Shown here piece after piece: positions 1-10,513 of a DNA stretch of 64,000 bases. The translations under genes and the position numbers were made by a program. The stretch comes from Aedoeadaptatus ivorii. GTDB taxonomy: Bacteria; Bacillota; Clostridia; Tissierellales; Peptoniphilaceae. How positions within the stretch are numbered: position 1 is the first letter of the stretch; each line of letters starts with the position of its first letter. The stretch is from contig NZ_LR134523.1 of assembly GCF_900638585.1 (NCBI RefSeq), forward strand, positions 584,001-648,000. The letters run 5' to 3'. Below the pieces are notes generated by a model, which was not told the DNA's origin, searched no databases, and worked only from the letters and a program-made list of their open reading frames with translations.

Positions 1-333
1 GCGGAAGAGCCGCTGTGGATTTTTCTCGCCTTCGTCATTAAATACGTATCCTATATGGGCTATCGACCGTTGATTCCGAACGCTATCGAAGGGGAGTATA
101 TCTTTCTTCCGGATAAGGGCATCGTCAAAAAAGAAGACGGCGGGCCGCATGGTACGGAAATCGATTCGCAGGTTATTTACACTTTTCGGCATTTGCTATA
201 TACTTCCTTAGATAAGATCGATCTCGGGGAGATTTCCCCAGCGGCCATAGAAACGGTCTATCGATGCCTCACGGAGTACGTCGTCGTCAATTTGGAATTG
301 GAAAGAATACAGTCTCTACAACTCAGGATGTAG
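1..333 (+). CDS. recO: DNA repair protein RecO, C-terminal part (gene begins before the window)
   Basis: An open frame runs in from the window edge and stops with TAG at 331-333, giving about 110 residues. The sequence has the helical, weakly conserved character of the RecO C-terminal domain. Its place immediately before glyQ-glyS matches the usual Firmicute order era-recO-glyQ-glyS. RecO loads RecA on SSB-coated single-stranded DNA together with RecR, which is encoded at 20.3 kb. The N-terminal OB-fold lies outside the window, so identity rests mainly on context plus overall resemblance. Confidence 0.7.
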   Translation, partial: AEEPLWIFLAFVIKYVSYMGYRPLIPNAIEGEYIFLPDKGIVKKEDGGPHGTEIDSQVIYTFRHLLYTSLDKIDLGEISPAAIETVYRCLTEYVVVNLELERIQSLQLRM

Positions 334-346
334 AGGGGAGGAAAAT

Positions 347-1234
347 ATGCATTTTCAAGCAATGGTGCAGAAATTACAGGAATATTGGAACGAACAAGGC
401 TGTACGGTTCTCGAACCCTATGACACCGAAAAGGGCGCGGGTACCATGAGCCCCCATACCTTTTTGCGTACCTTGGGGCCGGAACCTTGGAAGACTGTCT
501 ATGTGGAACCGTCTCGCCGCCCGGCGGACGGCCGCTATGGGGACAACCCGAACCGGTTGTATCAGCACCATCAATTACAGGTGATCTTAAAGCCGTCTCC
601 GGAAAATGTGCAGGAGCTGTATCTGGACAGCTTAAAGGTCTTGGGCATCGATCCCTTGGAACACGACATCCGCTTTGTAGAGGACAACTGGGAATCGCCG
701 ACTTTGGGCGCGTGGGGCCTGGGTTGGGAAGTTTGGCTCGACGGTATGGAGATCACACAATTTACTTATTTTCAACAGGTCGGCGGCATCAACTGCGATC
801 CGGAAAGCGCGGAGTTGACCTTCGGCCTGGAGCGGATCGCCATGTATCTGCAAAAGGTCGAAACGGTTTACGACATTCAGTGGAATGAACATATAAAATA
901 CGGAGATATCTTTAAGCGCGGCGAATACGAGCATTCCAAATACAGTTTCGAAATCGCCGATATGGATATGCTCCGCCATCTCTTCGACATCTATGAAAAA
1001 GAAGCGAGCCGCGTCCTCGAAGAGGATCTGATTCTGCCGGGTTACGACTATGTACTAAAATGCTCCCATACATTCAATGTACTGGACGCCCGCGGCGCGA
1101 TTTCCGTATCGCAACGGGCCGCGTATATCGCGCGGGTTCGCAATTTGGCACGATTGGCGGCACAAAAGTATATCGCACAGAGAGAAGCGTTAGGATATCC
1201 TCTCCTAACAGAAGCGGGGGATCATCATGAGTAA
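347..1234 (+). CDS. glyQ: Glycyl-tRNA synthetase alpha subunit
   Basis: 295 residues, the normal length. This is the catalytic (aminoacyl-adenylate forming) subunit of the alpha2-beta2 bacterial glycyl-tRNA synthetase. Typical stretches are [17 protein letters not shown] near residue 25, [23 protein letters not shown] near 55-75 and the class II core [22 protein letters not shown] around 145-168. A strong ribosome site (GAGGGGAGG) precedes ATG 347. The gene overlaps glyS by 8 bases, which suggests coupled translation. No T-box leader fits in the 13 bases before it, so any control must act further upstream. Confidence 0.97.
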   Translation: MHFQAMVQKLQEYWNEQGCTVLEPYDTEKGAGTMSPHTFLRTLGPEPWKTVYVEPSRRPADGRYGDNPNRLYQHHQLQVILKPSPENVQELYLDSLKVLGIDPLEHDIRFVEDNWESPTLGAWGLGWEVWLDGMEITQFTYFQQVGGINCDPESAELTFGLERIAMYLQKVETVYDIQWNEHIKYGDIFKRGEYEHSKYSFEIADMDMLRHLFDIYEKEASRVLEEDLILPGYDYVLKCSHTFNVLDARGAISVSQRAAYIARVRNLARLAAQKYIAQREALGYPLLTEAGDHHE

Positions 1235-3320
1235 TCAAGAAAACACATATCTAATCGAGATCGGCGTCGAAGAGCTGCCTTCTTCCTATGTACGGGACGC
1301 GCTGGAAGATTTTCAGAATCTGGTGGAGGTCGCTCTCGAAAAGGAACAACTCGACTTCGACCATATCGACGCCTACGCGACGCCGCGCCGCCTGAGCCTG
1401 ATGATCCGCGGTCTTGCGGAGGCACAGAAAGACGTCGAGGATTGGGTAAAGGGGCCGGCCGAAAAAATCGCCTATCGGGAGGACGGCACCGTCAATAAGC
1501 CCTTGGAAGGGTTTATGAAGAGCCAAGGCGTCACCGAAGACGATCTGGAGGTGCGCGAAGTAAAGGGCAATCGCTATATTTACGCCCACATCCACAAAAA
1601 AGGAGAAGGCGCAGAGGAAATCTTACGCCGCATCATTCCCGATGCCATTCGCCATATCGCCTTCCCCAAGACCATGCGTTGGGGCGGAAAGAATCTGCGT
1701 TTTGCGCGGCCCATCCGCTGGTTGGTCTCTATGCTGAATGCGCGCGTCGTAGACTTTGACCTCGAGAAAATCCCCGTCTCCAATCGAACCCGCGGTCACC
1801 GCTTTTTGGGCAAATCCGACATTCCCCTCGCCCACGCAGAGGCGTATGAAGAGGCGCTGGAGGAAAATTATGTAATCGTAGATCACGAAAAGCGAAAGAC
1901 CGACATTCGCTATCAGATTCGTCAAATGGCGAAGTCCAACGGCGGCGAAATCCGCCCCGATGAAGATCTGCTCGAAGAGCTGACCTTTATCGTCGAGTAC
2001 CCCACCGCGATCTTGGGCAATATTCAAGAAAGATATCTCGCCCTGCCCGATGTGGTTGTGACGACGCCAATGCGCGAACATTTGCGCTATACGCCGGTGT
2101 ATTCCCCGGACGACGACTTGATGCCGTATTTTATTACCATCCGAAACGGAAATGCCACCCACGGCGATATCGTCGCCAAGGGCAACGAAAAGGTCTTGGA
2201 AGCCCGTCTGGAAGACGCGCGGTTCTTTTTTGAAAACGACCGCAACCGTCCCCTCGAATCCTATGTGGAACAGCTGGACGGCATCGTCTTTCAGGAAAAA
2301 CTCGGCACCATGGCCGATAAATCGAAGCGCAACCGCGCCCTTGCCGTACGCATCGGAGAAATCCTCGCCGTCGGCGAAAAGACCATCGAATCCGCCAAGC
2401 GTGCCTGCTATCTGTCCAAGGCAGATCTGATGACCAATATGGTACAGGAATTTACCGAGCTCGAAGGCATTATCGGAAGCATCTATGCCGATCTCGACGG
2501 GGAAGAAGAGATCGTCGCTCAGGCCATTCGGGAACAATATATGCCGACGGGAAGCGGCGCGGAACTGCCCGCCTCCACCACCGGGACCATCGTCTCTTTG
2601 GCGGACAAGCTGGATACGATTTGCGGTCTGTTTGCCATCGGCCTGATTCCCACCGGCAGCCAGGACCCCTTCGGCCTGCGGCGAAAAGCCATCGGCATTT
2701 TGCGGATGATCAAAGAAAAACGATGGGAACTCACCCTCAGCGAATGTGTGGACGCCGCCCTGTATGCACTGGTCGATTCCTGTGGCCTCGTATTCGACAA
2801 GGCGGATGTACGCAATCAAATCCTCTCGTTCTTCCGCGGCCGGATCGATGCCATGCTTTCCGATGCGGGGATCCGATACGATATCGCCCAGGCGTTAAAC
2901 GACGTCGACGGAGAAGACGCCCTGCATATCTTCGAAAAAGCGGAGGCACTGCAGAAGTTTTTCGACGGCCACGACCGCAAGTCCTTCCTGGAAGCCGTAA
3001 CGCGCGTGGAAAACATCGCCGCCAAGGCGGATCCCATACCGGGCGCGATCGATACCGACCTCCTCACCGAAGCGGAAAAGCCGCTGTATGCGAAGGTCAA
3101 TGCATTGGAAGAACAGCTTGAAGAGGCCTACGGCAAGCGCAAAGATGCGGAATATTTGCAACTCTTAAATATGCTGACCGACGACATTCACGCCTATTTC
3201 GACGAAGTCATGGTCCTCGCCGAAGACGAGAACCTGCGGGCAAACCGGTTGCGGCTGATTCAGCGCATCGACCGTTTGGTACAGAGGGAATTTGACGGCA
3301 AACAAATCGTCGAAGGATAG
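1227..3320 (+). CDS. glyS: Glycyl-tRNA synthetase beta subunit
   Basis: 697 residues, the usual size. The beta subunit binds tRNA(Gly). It begins with the family signature [16 protein letters not shown] and contains the conserved [22 protein letters not shown] stretch near residue 145. An HD-like region follows ([31 protein letters not shown], about 455-485), and the C-terminal DALR anticodon-binding helices contain [20 protein letters not shown]. The start overlaps the end of glyQ, and the next gene begins 8 bases after its stop. Confidence 0.97.
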   Translation: MSNQENTYLIEIGVEELPSSYVRDALEDFQNLVEVALEKEQLDFDHIDAYATPRRLSLMIRGLAEAQKDVEDWVKGPAEKIAYREDGTVNKPLEGFMKSQGVTEDDLEVREVKGNRYIYAHIHKKGEGAEEILRRIIPDAIRHIAFPKTMRWGGKNLRFARPIRWLVSMLNARVVDFDLEKIPVSNRTRGHRFLGKSDIPLAHAEAYEEALEENYVIVDHEKRKTDIRYQIRQMAKSNGGEIRPDEDLLEELTFIVEYPTAILGNIQERYLALPDVVVTTPMREHLRYTPVYSPDDDLMPYFITIRNGNATHGDIVAKGNEKVLEARLEDARFFFENDRNRPLESYVEQLDGIVFQEKLGTMADKSKRNRALAVRIGEILAVGEKTIESAKRACYLSKADLMTNMVQEFTELEGIIGSIYADLDGEEEIVAQAIREQYMPTGSGAELPASTTGTIVSLADKLDTICGLFAIGLIPTGSQDPFGLRRKAIGILRMIKEKRWELTLSECVDAALYALVDSCGLVFDKADVRNQILSFFRGRIDAMLSDAGIRYDIAQALNDVDGEDALHIFEKAEALQKFFDGHDRKSFLEAVTRVENIAAKADPIPGAIDTDLLTEAEKPLYAKVNALEEQLEEAYGKRKDAEYLQLLNMLTDDIHAYFDEVMVLAEDENLRANRLRLIQRIDRLVQREFDGKQIVEG

Positions 3321-3328
3321 GTGCAGAA

Positions 3329-3958
3329 ATGAAACTTACGGAACGACAGGAAAAGATTATAGAAATCGTCCGTGAGCAAGGCCCCGTGATCGGAGACGAT
3401 ATCGCGAGTATTCTGGATCTGTCTCGGGGAACCATTCGTAACGATCTCAGCGTATTGACCATGCTGGGGTATCTGGACGCCCGGCCGAAAGTCGGCTATT
3501 TTTATAAGGGAGATCCGTATCGGATGCACATCCGAGAGCTCTTGGAATCCATAAAAGTAGAAGATGTAATGAGCGTGCCGGTGGTATTGGACGAACAGTC
3601 CAGCGTATACGACGGCATCGTCACGGTCTTTCTCGAAAACATCGGCACGATCTTCGTCACAAACGACGGAAACCTCGTCGGCTGCGTATCGAGAAAAGAT
3701 TTGCTGCGCTCCGCCGTCGGAAAAACCGATTTGGAAAAGACGCCGCTTTCGATGATTATGACGCGGATGCCGAATCTCGTCACCATCGGCCCCGACGAAT
3801 CCATCTATGCCGCGAGTATAAAGATCGAGCGCGGCGAGGTGGATGCGCTCCCGGTGATTCAGGGAGAGGAGAAGATCCGCGTCGTGGGCAGGATAACAAA
3901 GACCAACATCAATCGACTGGTCGTAGACTTAGGGGGAGACGATGAAATCGAACTATAA
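3329..3958 (+). CDS. CcpN/YqzB-like transcriptional repressor (HTH plus CBS pair)
   Basis: 209 residues. Residues 1-60 form an HTH_11-type winged helix (LTERQEKIIEIVREQGP, then a recognition helix with RGTIRNDLSVLTMLGY). Residues about 75-205 form two CBS motifs (VEDVMSVPVVLDEQSSVYDGI and LSMIMTRMPNLVTIGPDES), which usually sense adenine nucleotides. This is the architecture of Bacillus CcpN, a repressor of gluconeogenic genes. It overlaps the following PPSR gene by 17 bases. The same pairing is widespread in Firmicutes, where it links carbon-flux repression with control of pyruvate,phosphate dikinase. Target genes are not visible here. Confidence 0.9.
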   Translation: MKLTERQEKIIEIVREQGPVIGDDIASILDLSRGTIRNDLSVLTMLGYLDARPKVGYFYKGDPYRMHIRELLESIKVEDVMSVPVVLDEQSSVYDGIVTVFLENIGTIFVTNDGNLVGCVSRKDLLRSAVGKTDLEKTPLSMIMTRMPNLVTIGPDESIYAASIKIERGEVDALPVIQGEEKIRVVGRITKTNINRLVVDLGGDDEIEL

Positions 3959-4787
3959 TATGGAAGGGGCGCGAGACGATCAGCCCTTATTTATCTATGT
4001 GATCAGCGACAGCATCGGGGAGACGGGCGAGCTGATTGCCAAGGCCTCCGTACGACAATTCGACACCAAGGATTTCCTGATTAAGCGCTATCCGTATCAC
4101 AACAGCGTCGAGCAGATCGGACCGCTGTTGGAGGAGGCGGCCGAACACGAAAATACCCTGATCGTCTATACCAATGTCGATGAAAAGACGCGCGCCTATA
4201 TCAAATGTAAAGAAAAAGAGCTCCACTTGAACACGGTGGATGTGATGGGACCGCCTATGGATCGGATCGAGGACATCTTGGGCTATGCGCCCATTCGCGA
4301 GCCCGGTTTGATTCGGCGACTCGACGAAAATTATTTTAAGAAGGTCGAGGCCATCGAGTTCGCCGTTCAGTACGACGACGGCAAGGATCCGCGGGGCATC
4401 GTAAAAGCGGACATCTGTCTGGTGGGCGTAAGCCGCACCTCGAAGACGCCCCTTTCGATGTATCTCGCCAACAAGTTGTATAAAGTGGCAAATGTGCCGC
4501 TGGTACCCGAGGTGCCGGTGCCCAAGGAAGTCTACGAAAAGGACAATCGCAGACTCTTCGGTCTGGTGGCGAATTCGCAAAAACTCTATACCATCCGCGA
4601 GGAACGGCTGCGGGCGTTGGGACTGAATTCTTCCGCCAAGTACGCCAATGTGGACAGAATCGAAGAGGAAGTGGATTATTCCGTTCGCGTTATGAAAGAG
4701 ATCGGCTGCACCATCATCGACGTGTCCAACAAGGCGATCGAAGAGACGGCGGAGATTATCAACGACTATATGGTCAGCCGTTTTTAG
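3942..4787 (+). CDS. Pyruvate,phosphate dikinase regulatory protein (kinase/pyrophosphorylase, PPSR/DUF299)
   Basis: 281 residues. This family phosphorylates PPDK or PEP synthase with ADP and reverses the reaction by phosphorolysis. The N-terminus IYVISDSIGETGELIAKAS and the P-loop-like GVSRTSKTPLSMYLAN near residue 165 are diagnostic, as is the following RLFGL segment. A GGGGGAG ribosome site inside the end of the CcpN-like gene supports the start at 3942. No ppdK or pps gene lies in the window, so the target must be elsewhere. Confidence 0.95.
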   Translation: MKSNYNMEGARDDQPLFIYVISDSIGETGELIAKASVRQFDTKDFLIKRYPYHNSVEQIGPLLEEAAEHENTLIVYTNVDEKTRAYIKCKEKELHLNTVDVMGPPMDRIEDILGYAPIREPGLIRRLDENYFKKVEAIEFAVQYDDGKDPRGIVKADICLVGVSRTSKTPLSMYLANKLYKVANVPLVPEVPVPKEVYEKDNRRLFGLVANSQKLYTIREERLRALGLNSSAKYANVDRIEEEVDYSVRVMKEIGCTIIDVSNKAIEETAEIINDYMVSRF

Positions 4788-4796
4788 GAGGGCAAT

Positions 4797-5813
4797 ATGC
4801 TGTTGAGAGAGCGATGGGAACAAACGGAGCGAGAAATCCTCGCTTCGCAGGCGACTTTGGCGGCGGAATCGAAAGGTCGCAGAATAGACGAGCCGGAATG
4901 TGCGATGCGCACCTGTTTTCAGCGGGATCGGGACCGGATTCTGCATTCGAAGGCATTTCGGCGCCTGAAACACAAGACGCACGTATTTATCGCGCCGCAG
5001 GGCGATCACTATCGAACACGCCTCACCCATACCCTGGAGGTGGCGCAGATCGCGAGGACCATCGCCCGTGCGCTCCGCCTAAACGAGGATTTGGTCGAGG
5101 CGACCGCATTGGGCCACGACCTGGGGCATACGCCCTTCGGCCATACCGGAGAAGCGGTGCTCGACAAGCTGCATCCCGGCGGCTTTAAGCACTATCTGCA
5201 CAGCCTGCGCGTGGTGGATTTTTTGGAATCCAAGCCGGGACGCGACGGCCTGAACCTGACCTGGGAAGTGCGCGACGGCATCGCCAATCACTCCGGCGAA
5301 AACCGCGCCCATACCCTCGAGGGAAAGATCATTAAATTTGCCGATCGCATCGCCTATATCAATCACGATATCGACGATTCCATCCGCGCCGGTGTACTGC
5401 ATATGGAAGACATTCCGAGTGCGCTCCTCGAGACCCTCGGCCGTTCCCATTCCGCCCGCATCTCTACCATGGTACAAAGCGTCGTCGAAAACAGCGCCGA
5501 CTACCGGGATATCCGCATGGACGAGACCGTCGGCGGCGCCATGAACCGCCTGCGGGATTTTATGTTTGAACATATTTATTACAGTAAAATCGTAAAGAGC
5601 GAAGAAGAAAAGGTGGAAATGCTGATCCGAGATCTCTACGGCTACTATAAAAAGCGACCGGAAAAGCTGCCGAAGGAGGTCTTGGCCTTTGCGGCGCGCC
5701 GTGAAGTCGCCGAGGACGATATGATCACGGACTATATCGCCGGCATGACGGATCGATTTGCCATCGCCGTGTGGCGAGATCTGTTCGAGCCCAAAGATTG
5801 GCACAGTCTGTAG
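4797..5813 (+). CDS. dGTP triphosphohydrolase-like HD protein
   Basis: 338 residues, typical of the short Firmicute dGTPase-like class. The metal-binding HD motif is complete: RTRLTHTLEV (His), ALGHDLGHTPFGHTGE (His-Asp) and FADRIAYINHDIDD (Asp). Members cleave deoxynucleoside triphosphates to nucleoside and tripolyphosphate. The next gene is dnaG, 15 bases downstream, so dNTP turnover sits beside replication initiation functions, a common arrangement. A GGAGG ribosome site precedes ATG 4797. Substrate preference cannot be read from the sequence. Confidence 0.93.
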   Translation: MLLRERWEQTEREILASQATLAAESKGRRIDEPECAMRTCFQRDRDRILHSKAFRRLKHKTHVFIAPQGDHYRTRLTHTLEVAQIARTIARALRLNEDLVEATALGHDLGHTPFGHTGEAVLDKLHPGGFKHYLHSLRVVDFLESKPGRDGLNLTWEVRDGIANHSGENRAHTLEGKIIKFADRIAYINHDIDDSIRAGVLHMEDIPSALLETLGRSHSARISTMVQSVVENSADYRDIRMDETVGGAMNRLRDFMFEHIYYSKIVKSEEEKVEMLIRDLYGYYKKRPEKLPKEVLAFAARREVAEDDMITDYIAGMTDRFAIAVWRDLFEPKDWHSL

Positions 5814-5828
5814 AAAGAAGGTGGGTCT

Positions 5829-7595
5829 ATGGCATCCATTATCGACGACGATATTATCGCCCGCGTAAAAGAAGAGAGCGATATCGTCGAGTGGATCGGA
5901 CGCTATACGAAACTGGAAAAAAAAGGCAGAAATTATATGGGTCTTTGTCCATTTCATTCGGAGAAGACCCCTTCTTTTTCGGTGCAGCCGGAAAAGGGCT
6001 ACTACCATTGTTTCGGCTGCGGTGCCGGCGGCGATATTATTAATTTTTTAATGGAAAAAGAGGGATTGGGTTTTATCGACGCCGTGGAAAAGCTGGCGGA
6101 ATCGCTGCATATCGAGCTGCGTCCCGCCACAAAAAACCCGGCGGTCGAAGAGAAAAATCGCCGCATATTCGCCGCCAATCGCGAGGCGGCGGTCTATTAT
6201 ATGAAAATTCTAAGCCGCAACAAATACGCCTTAGCCTACCTCAACGGCCGCGGCATCGGGCGGGATACCATCCTCGCCTTCGGGTTGGGATTTGCACCCG
6301 CAGGCGGCGATCAGCTGTTGGGGCATATGAAGCGGGCGGGCTTTTCCGAAGCGCTGCTCTATGAAGCGAATCTCTTGTCGCGCAATCGGGAGCGCAATAA
6401 TTATTTCGACCGCTTTCGCAACCGCATTATTTTTCCCATCGTCGACACGAAATCCCGCGTGGTGGGATTTGGGGGCAGGGTGCTGGACGACAGCAAGCCG
6501 AAATACCTGAATTCCTCGGATACGCCGGTCTATAAAAAGAGTCGGGAGCTCTACGGACTCAACCGCGTCGCCAAAACTTCGGATCGGGAAAAGATCCTCT
6601 TGGTCGAGGGCTATATGGACGTAATCTCCCTCCATGCGAGCGGGATTTCCTATGCGGTGGCGAGCCTGGGCACTTCGTTGACGACGGAGCAGGCGCGGCG
6701 GATCAAGCGATTCGGAAAGCAAGTGTATATCTGTTACGACGCCGACGAGGCGGGCAGAAAGGCGACCAATCGTGCCATCGACATCCTCCTAAAAGAGGAC
6801 GTAAGGCCGCGGATCGTCTTGTTGGAACGTGGCGCCGATCCGGACGACTATATCCGCGAGCACGGCAAGATCGCCTTTGAGGCGCAGCTGGCCCGCGGCG
6901 TTTCCGCGCCCGAATACCAAGTCGAAATATTAGAAGAATCATACAATCTGCACGATGCGGCATCGCTCTCGGAATTCTTGCGAGAAGTAACAAAGGTGAT
7001 CGAAAAAATCCCGAGTCCCGTAGAGCGAGACGTCTATGCAAAAAAGTTCGCCGAGAGATACGGCGTGCGCAGCGAATCATTTCGACGTGAAATGGGTAAA
7101 TTTACCCATAAGAGAGAAGACCTCTCCCGAAGGGAAAAGCAGACCGATTCCGAGCGACCGCTATGGACACAGCTGCTTCTCTACGCCTTGGAGCAGGAAG
7201 ACTTTTACGACATCGCCGCAAAAAACGACGCCTGGCAATGGGTCGTGGGCGAGGCGGACAGGCACGCCTTCGACTTCTTGGGTGAACTGTATCAAGAAGG
7301 CGTAAAAAACGGGACGCGGCGCGTACGATTCTTAGACGCCTACCCGACGTATGAGGCGCTTTTTATGCGCAGTGCCAAAAGCCTCGATCTGCAGCGCGGC
7401 GAAGAAATCGTCAGGGAACTGGCGGAGCGCCTCTACGAAGAGGGGCTCAGAAATCGGAGCGAAAAACTGCTTTCGGATATTCAAACGATCGAAAAAGAGG
7501 GGACACAGAGCGGCGACGATCTGCGGCAAAAGCTGCAGGAGCTCACCGAAATCAACCGCCGTCTCCACGAACTAGAGAAGGGGGAGCCATCATAG
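5829..7595 (+). CDS. dnaG: DNA primase
   Basis: 588 residues. Domains in order: a CHC2 zinc finger (CPFHSEKTPSF ... HCFGCGAGGD, residues 41-67), the RNA polymerase core with YLNGRGI and VVGFGGRVL, a Toprim fold with the acidic residues in LLVEGYMDVISLH and YICYDADEAGRKA, and a C-terminal DnaB-binding helical region. It synthesises RNA primers for replication. It ends directly against rpoD, reproducing the dnaG-rpoD macromolecular synthesis operon. Confidence 0.97.
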   Translation: MASIIDDDIIARVKEESDIVEWIGRYTKLEKKGRNYMGLCPFHSEKTPSFSVQPEKGYYHCFGCGAGGDIINFLMEKEGLGFIDAVEKLAESLHIELRPATKNPAVEEKNRRIFAANREAAVYYMKILSRNKYALAYLNGRGIGRDTILAFGLGFAPAGGDQLLGHMKRAGFSEALLYEANLLSRNRERNNYFDRFRNRIIFPIVDTKSRVVGFGGRVLDDSKPKYLNSSDTPVYKKSRELYGLNRVAKTSDREKILLVEGYMDVISLHASGISYAVASLGTSLTTEQARRIKRFGKQVYICYDADEAGRKATNRAIDILLKEDVRPRIVLLERGADPDDYIREHGKIAFEAQLARGVSAPEYQVEILEESYNLHDAASLSEFLREVTKVIEKIPSPVERDVYAKKFAERYGVRSESFRREMGKFTHKREDLSRREKQTDSERPLWTQLLLYALEQEDFYDIAAKNDAWQWVVGEADRHAFDFLGELYQEGVKNGTRRVRFLDAYPTYEALFMRSAKSLDLQRGEEIVRELAERLYEEGLRNRSEKLLSDIQTIEKEGTQSGDDLRQKLQELTEINRRLHELEKGEPS

Positions 7596-8717
7596 ATGAA
7601 CGATAAAAAGAAAAGCGTACATTTCGACAGCGCCGAAGAAAGCATCCTGGAAAAGGATCCGGCCATCGAAAAACTGTTTAAAAAGGGCATGCAAAAGGGC
7701 AGTCTGACCTGGAAGGAAGTGGTCGACGCCCTCGACGAGGTCGAGTTAACCAGCGACGATATGGACGATTTGTACTCGGAATTCGAAGACAACGATGTGG
7801 AAATCCTCAAAGAAAAAGACGAGGAAGACGACGAAAAAGACGGCGCCGCCCCGAAGAAGGACAAAAAGGACGCCGGCAATAAAAATATCAATGTAGACGA
7901 CCCGGTGCGTATGTATCTGAAGGAGATCGGCAAGATTCCCCTTTTGGAACCCGACGAAGAAGTCGCCATCGCCAAGCGCATGGAGGCGGGAGACGAACTC
8001 GCCAAGCGCGAACTGGCAGAGGCGAATCTACGTCTGGTGGTAAGTATCGCCAAGCGCTATGTGGGACGGGGCATGAGCTTTTTGGATTTGATTCAGGAAG
8101 GCAATTTGGGCCTGATGAAGGCGGTCGACAAATTCGACTACACCAAGGGCTTTAAGTTCTCCACCTACGCCACCTGGTGGATCCGCCAGGCCATTACCCG
8201 CGCCATCGCCGACCAGGCGCGCACCATCCGCATTCCCGTGCATATGGTCGAGACCATCAACAAACTCGTGCGGGTACAGCGGCAACTGGTACAGGAGTTG
8301 GGCCGGGATCCCCAACCCGAAGAGATCGCCGAGGAAATGGGCATCACCGTAGAAAAGGTGCGCGAGATCCAAAAGATCGCCCAAGAGCCGGTGAGTTTGG
8401 AAACCCCCATCGGCGAGGAGGAAGATTCCCATCTGGGCGATTTTATCCCCGATGACGACATCCTCTCCCCGCAGGAGGCGGCGACTTTTATCTTGCTGAA
8501 AGAACAGTTGTCGACGGTACTGACCACGCTCACCGAACGGGAAAAATCCGTCCTCACCCTGCGATTCGGCTTGGAAGACGGAAGGGCCCGCACCCTCGAG
8601 GAGGTCGGCAAGGAATTCGACGTCACCCGGGAGCGCATTCGCCAGATCGAGGCGAAGGCGCTACGGAAATTGCGGCATCCCAGCCGCAGCAAGAAACTGA
8701 AGGACTTTTTGGAATGA
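7596..8717 (+). CDS. rpoD: RNA polymerase primary sigma factor (sigma 70/SigA)
   Basis: 373 residues, the compact Firmicute form with a short acidic region 1.1 ([19 protein letters not shown]). Region 1.2 reads [12 protein letters not shown], regions 2.1-2.4 contain [38 protein letters not shown] and [16 protein letters not shown], and region 4.2 contains [30 protein letters not shown]. It recognises TTGACA/TATAAT promoters, and many such boxes are visible in this window. The stop overlaps the start of trmK by 4 bases (ATGA). Confidence 0.98.
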   Translation: MNDKKKSVHFDSAEESILEKDPAIEKLFKKGMQKGSLTWKEVVDALDEVELTSDDMDDLYSEFEDNDVEILKEKDEEDDEKDGAAPKKDKKDAGNKNINVDDPVRMYLKEIGKIPLLEPDEEVAIAKRMEAGDELAKRELAEANLRLVVSIAKRYVGRGMSFLDLIQEGNLGLMKAVDKFDYTKGFKFSTYATWWIRQAITRAIADQARTIRIPVHMVETINKLVRVQRQLVQELGRDPQPEEIAEEMGITVEKVREIQKIAQEPVSLETPIGEEEDSHLGDFIPDDDILSPQEAATFILLKEQLSTVLTTLTEREKSVLTLRFGLEDGRARTLEEVGKEFDVTRERIRQIEAKALRKLRHPSRSKKLKDFLE

Positions 8718-9382
8718 TCGAAAGTTCAAAACGCCTCTCTGCCGTATTCGCCATGGCGGAGCGGGCTAGTGCTATCGGAGATATCGGCTGTGACCACGGC
8801 TATATCTCCTTTGCGCTTTTACGGGATGGGATCGCTGAGAAAGTCGTTGCGACCGACATCTCCGCCCCGAGCTTGGAAAAAGCCCGGCGTCTGTTAGAAG
8901 CGGTCTATCCCGCCGAGAAATTCCGCATCGCCCGTGGCGACGGATTTATGCCCATCGCGCCGGGAGAGATTCAGGCGGCGGTTATCATCGGCATGGGGGG
9001 GCAGTTGATCGCCGAGATTTTAGAGCGCGGTTGGGAGGTCATCAAGGAATTGGACTATATCCTCGTACAGCCGATGCAGGGGGCCGAGGAGTTGTTTCGC
9101 CATATCAACGCCTACGGCTATACGATACTGGATGCGCAGCTGATCGAGGAGCGGAAGAAATATTATCCGATTCTGAAACTGCGCGCCGGCGGAGAGGACC
9201 GCGCGGACTGGGGACGGTTTCGCCACTCTCCGGTCTTTTGTGAGATGGCAGAGCAGAATCTCGCGCGCTTGGAGAAAATCGCTGAGGCGGTACGAAACGC
9301 GAAGCCCGAACGACTGAAAGAAGTGGAAGAAGAGATCGGCCGATGGGAGGAATATCTTGAAAGTATCGGAAATCGCGGCTAA
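8714..9382 (+). CDS. trmK: tRNA (adenine22-N1)-methyltransferase
   Basis: 222 residues. A class I SAM-dependent methyltransferase: the glycine-rich motif I is [17 protein letters not shown] (about residues 18-34), followed by [16 protein letters not shown] and [13 protein letters not shown]. TrmK methylates N1 of A22 in the D-loop of tRNA. The rpoD-trmK-nif3 order is a Firmicute standard, and both gene junctions overlap (4 and 26 bases), so translation is likely coupled. Confidence 0.95.
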   Translation: MIESSKRLSAVFAMAERASAIGDIGCDHGYISFALLRDGIAEKVVATDISAPSLEKARRLLEAVYPAEKFRIARGDGFMPIAPGEIQAAVIIGMGGQLIAEILERGWEVIKELDYILVQPMQGAEELFRHINAYGYTILDAQLIEERKKYYPILKLRAGGEDRADWGRFRHSPVFCEMAEQNLARLEKIAEAVRNAKPERLKEVEEEIGRWEEYLESIGNRG

Positions 9383-10124
9383 TCTGCGCCGCTGGGCGCC
9401 GGAGGCGTCACAGGAAGAATGGGACAATACGGGTTTTCAGTTGCGCCTTTTGGACCGGGAAGTGTCAGATGTGGTCGTCGCCATGGATGTGACCGAGGAT
9501 GTGGTGGAACTCGCCGTCGAGACCGACGCGCAGTTGATCCTCACCCATCACCCGATGTTTTTTCAGTCCCTCAAGCACATCGATATAGAGGAAACAAAGG
9601 GGCGTATGGTTGCGCGTCTGATTCAAAATAATATTTCGGTCTACGCGAGCCACACTGCCATGGACAAGGCGAAAGGCGGCGTAAACGATCTGTGGATCGA
9701 CAAGCTGGGCTTGAATGCCGTAGCGACCCTTACGGAAGAGGGAATCGGCATCGTCGGCGATCGCGAGATCGAACTCGCGGATATTCTGCAGATATTTCAA
9801 AACGAAGAAATCCCTTCGGTGCGCGCTTATGGACGCGGCAAGACGCAGTTTCAGCGTATCGCCTTTGTCGGCGGATCGGGCGCCGATTGCATAGACGATG
9901 CCGTCTCAAAAGGCTCCGATCTACTCATCACCGGCGATGTAAAACATCACGACGGTCAGCATGCCTACGAGCAAGGCTTAATGGTTATCGATATCGGACA
10001 CTTCCACAGCGAAAAAGCGGTGCTTGCCGCTATGGCCCAGTGGGTAGAATCGTTGGGAGAGATTCGCGCGCATTTGGTCGTAAACAGCCCTTTTGCTTTT
10101 GAAATACCGGGAAAAATGTGGTAA
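9357..10124 (+). CDS. Nif3-like dinuclear metal-centre hexameric protein
   Basis: 255 residues. Conserved metal ligands are visible in LTHHPMFFQSLKHID (His-His, about residue 63) and near the C-terminus in DIGHFHSEKAV. Members form toroidal hexamers with two metals per subunit. A GTP cyclohydrolase-like role has been discussed, but function remains unsettled. TTG 9357 is chosen because GGGAGGAATATC lies just before it and the protein then begins [15 protein letters not shown]. The promoter of rnpB overlaps the last codons. Confidence 0.92.
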   Translation: MKVSEIAANLRRWAPEASQEEWDNTGFQLRLLDREVSDVVVAMDVTEDVVELAVETDAQLILTHHPMFFQSLKHIDIEETKGRMVARLIQNNISVYASHTAMDKAKGGVNDLWIDKLGLNAVATLTEEGIGIVGDREIELADILQIFQNEEIPSVRAYGRGKTQFQRIAFVGGSGADCIDDAVSKGSDLLITGDVKHHDGQHAYEQGLMVIDIGHFHSEKAVLAAMAQWVESLGEIRAHLVVNSPFAFEIPGKMW

Positions 10125-10127
10125 AAT
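10099..10127 (+). promoter_or_regulatory. Promoter of RNase P RNA
   Basis: TTGAAA at 10099-10104 and TAAAAT at 10122-10127 are separated by 17 bases, and the -10 box carries an extended TGG upstream. Predicted initiation at about 10133 falls at the first P1 base of rnpB. The promoter lies inside the last codons of the nif3 gene. Confidence 0.75.
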
Positions 10128-10130
10128 ACA

Positions 10131-10462
10131 GACTCGAGTACGTCGGTTAACTGCGCGCAAGCGAGGAAAGTCCGTGCTCCATAGAGCGAGGATGCCGGAT
10201 AACGTCCGGTGGGGGCGACCCCAAGGCAAGTGCAACAGAGAGATACCGCCATTAATGGTAAGGGTGGAAAGGTGAGGTAAGAGCTTACCAGCGCATAGGC
10301 GACTATGCGGCTATGTAAACCCCATCCGGAGCAAGACCGAAGTGGAACCAAGGCGGCTGCTCGTCGTCTCCAGTAAGGTAGGTCGCTAGAGCTTTCCGGC
10401 GACGGAAAGACCAGACAGATAGTTAACAAGACAAAACACGGCTTATAGACGTAGTCGAGCGA
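10131..10462 (+). ncRNA. rnpB: RNase P RNA, type A
   Basis: This is the catalytic RNA that trims tRNA 5' leaders. Seen in order: GAGGAAAGTCCGTGCTC after P4 (about 10162), the GCAAGTGCAACAGAGAGATA core (about 10225) and the 3' signature AGACAGATAGTTAACAAG followed by ACACGGCTTATAG (about 10415-10450). The terminal P1 helix pairs 10133-10144 with 10448-10459 with a single mismatch. The AACAGAGAGA core and helix layout follow the ancestral type A pattern rather than the Bacillus type B pattern. End points are set by P1. Confidence 0.95.
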
Positions 10463-10487
10463 AGCGGAGGGTTCTCCGCTTTTTTTT
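10463..10487 (+). terminator. Terminator of rnpB
   Basis: A 7-bp stem, AGCGGAG / CTCCGCT, with a GGTT loop is followed by eight T residues. Confidence 0.85.
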
Positions 10488-10513
10488 ACATAGCTATGAA
10501 AATAGGAGGCGAA

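Noticed and set aside
334-346. T-box leader for glyQ-glyS
   Set aside because: Only 13 bases separate recO and glyQ; no T-box or specifier hairpin.
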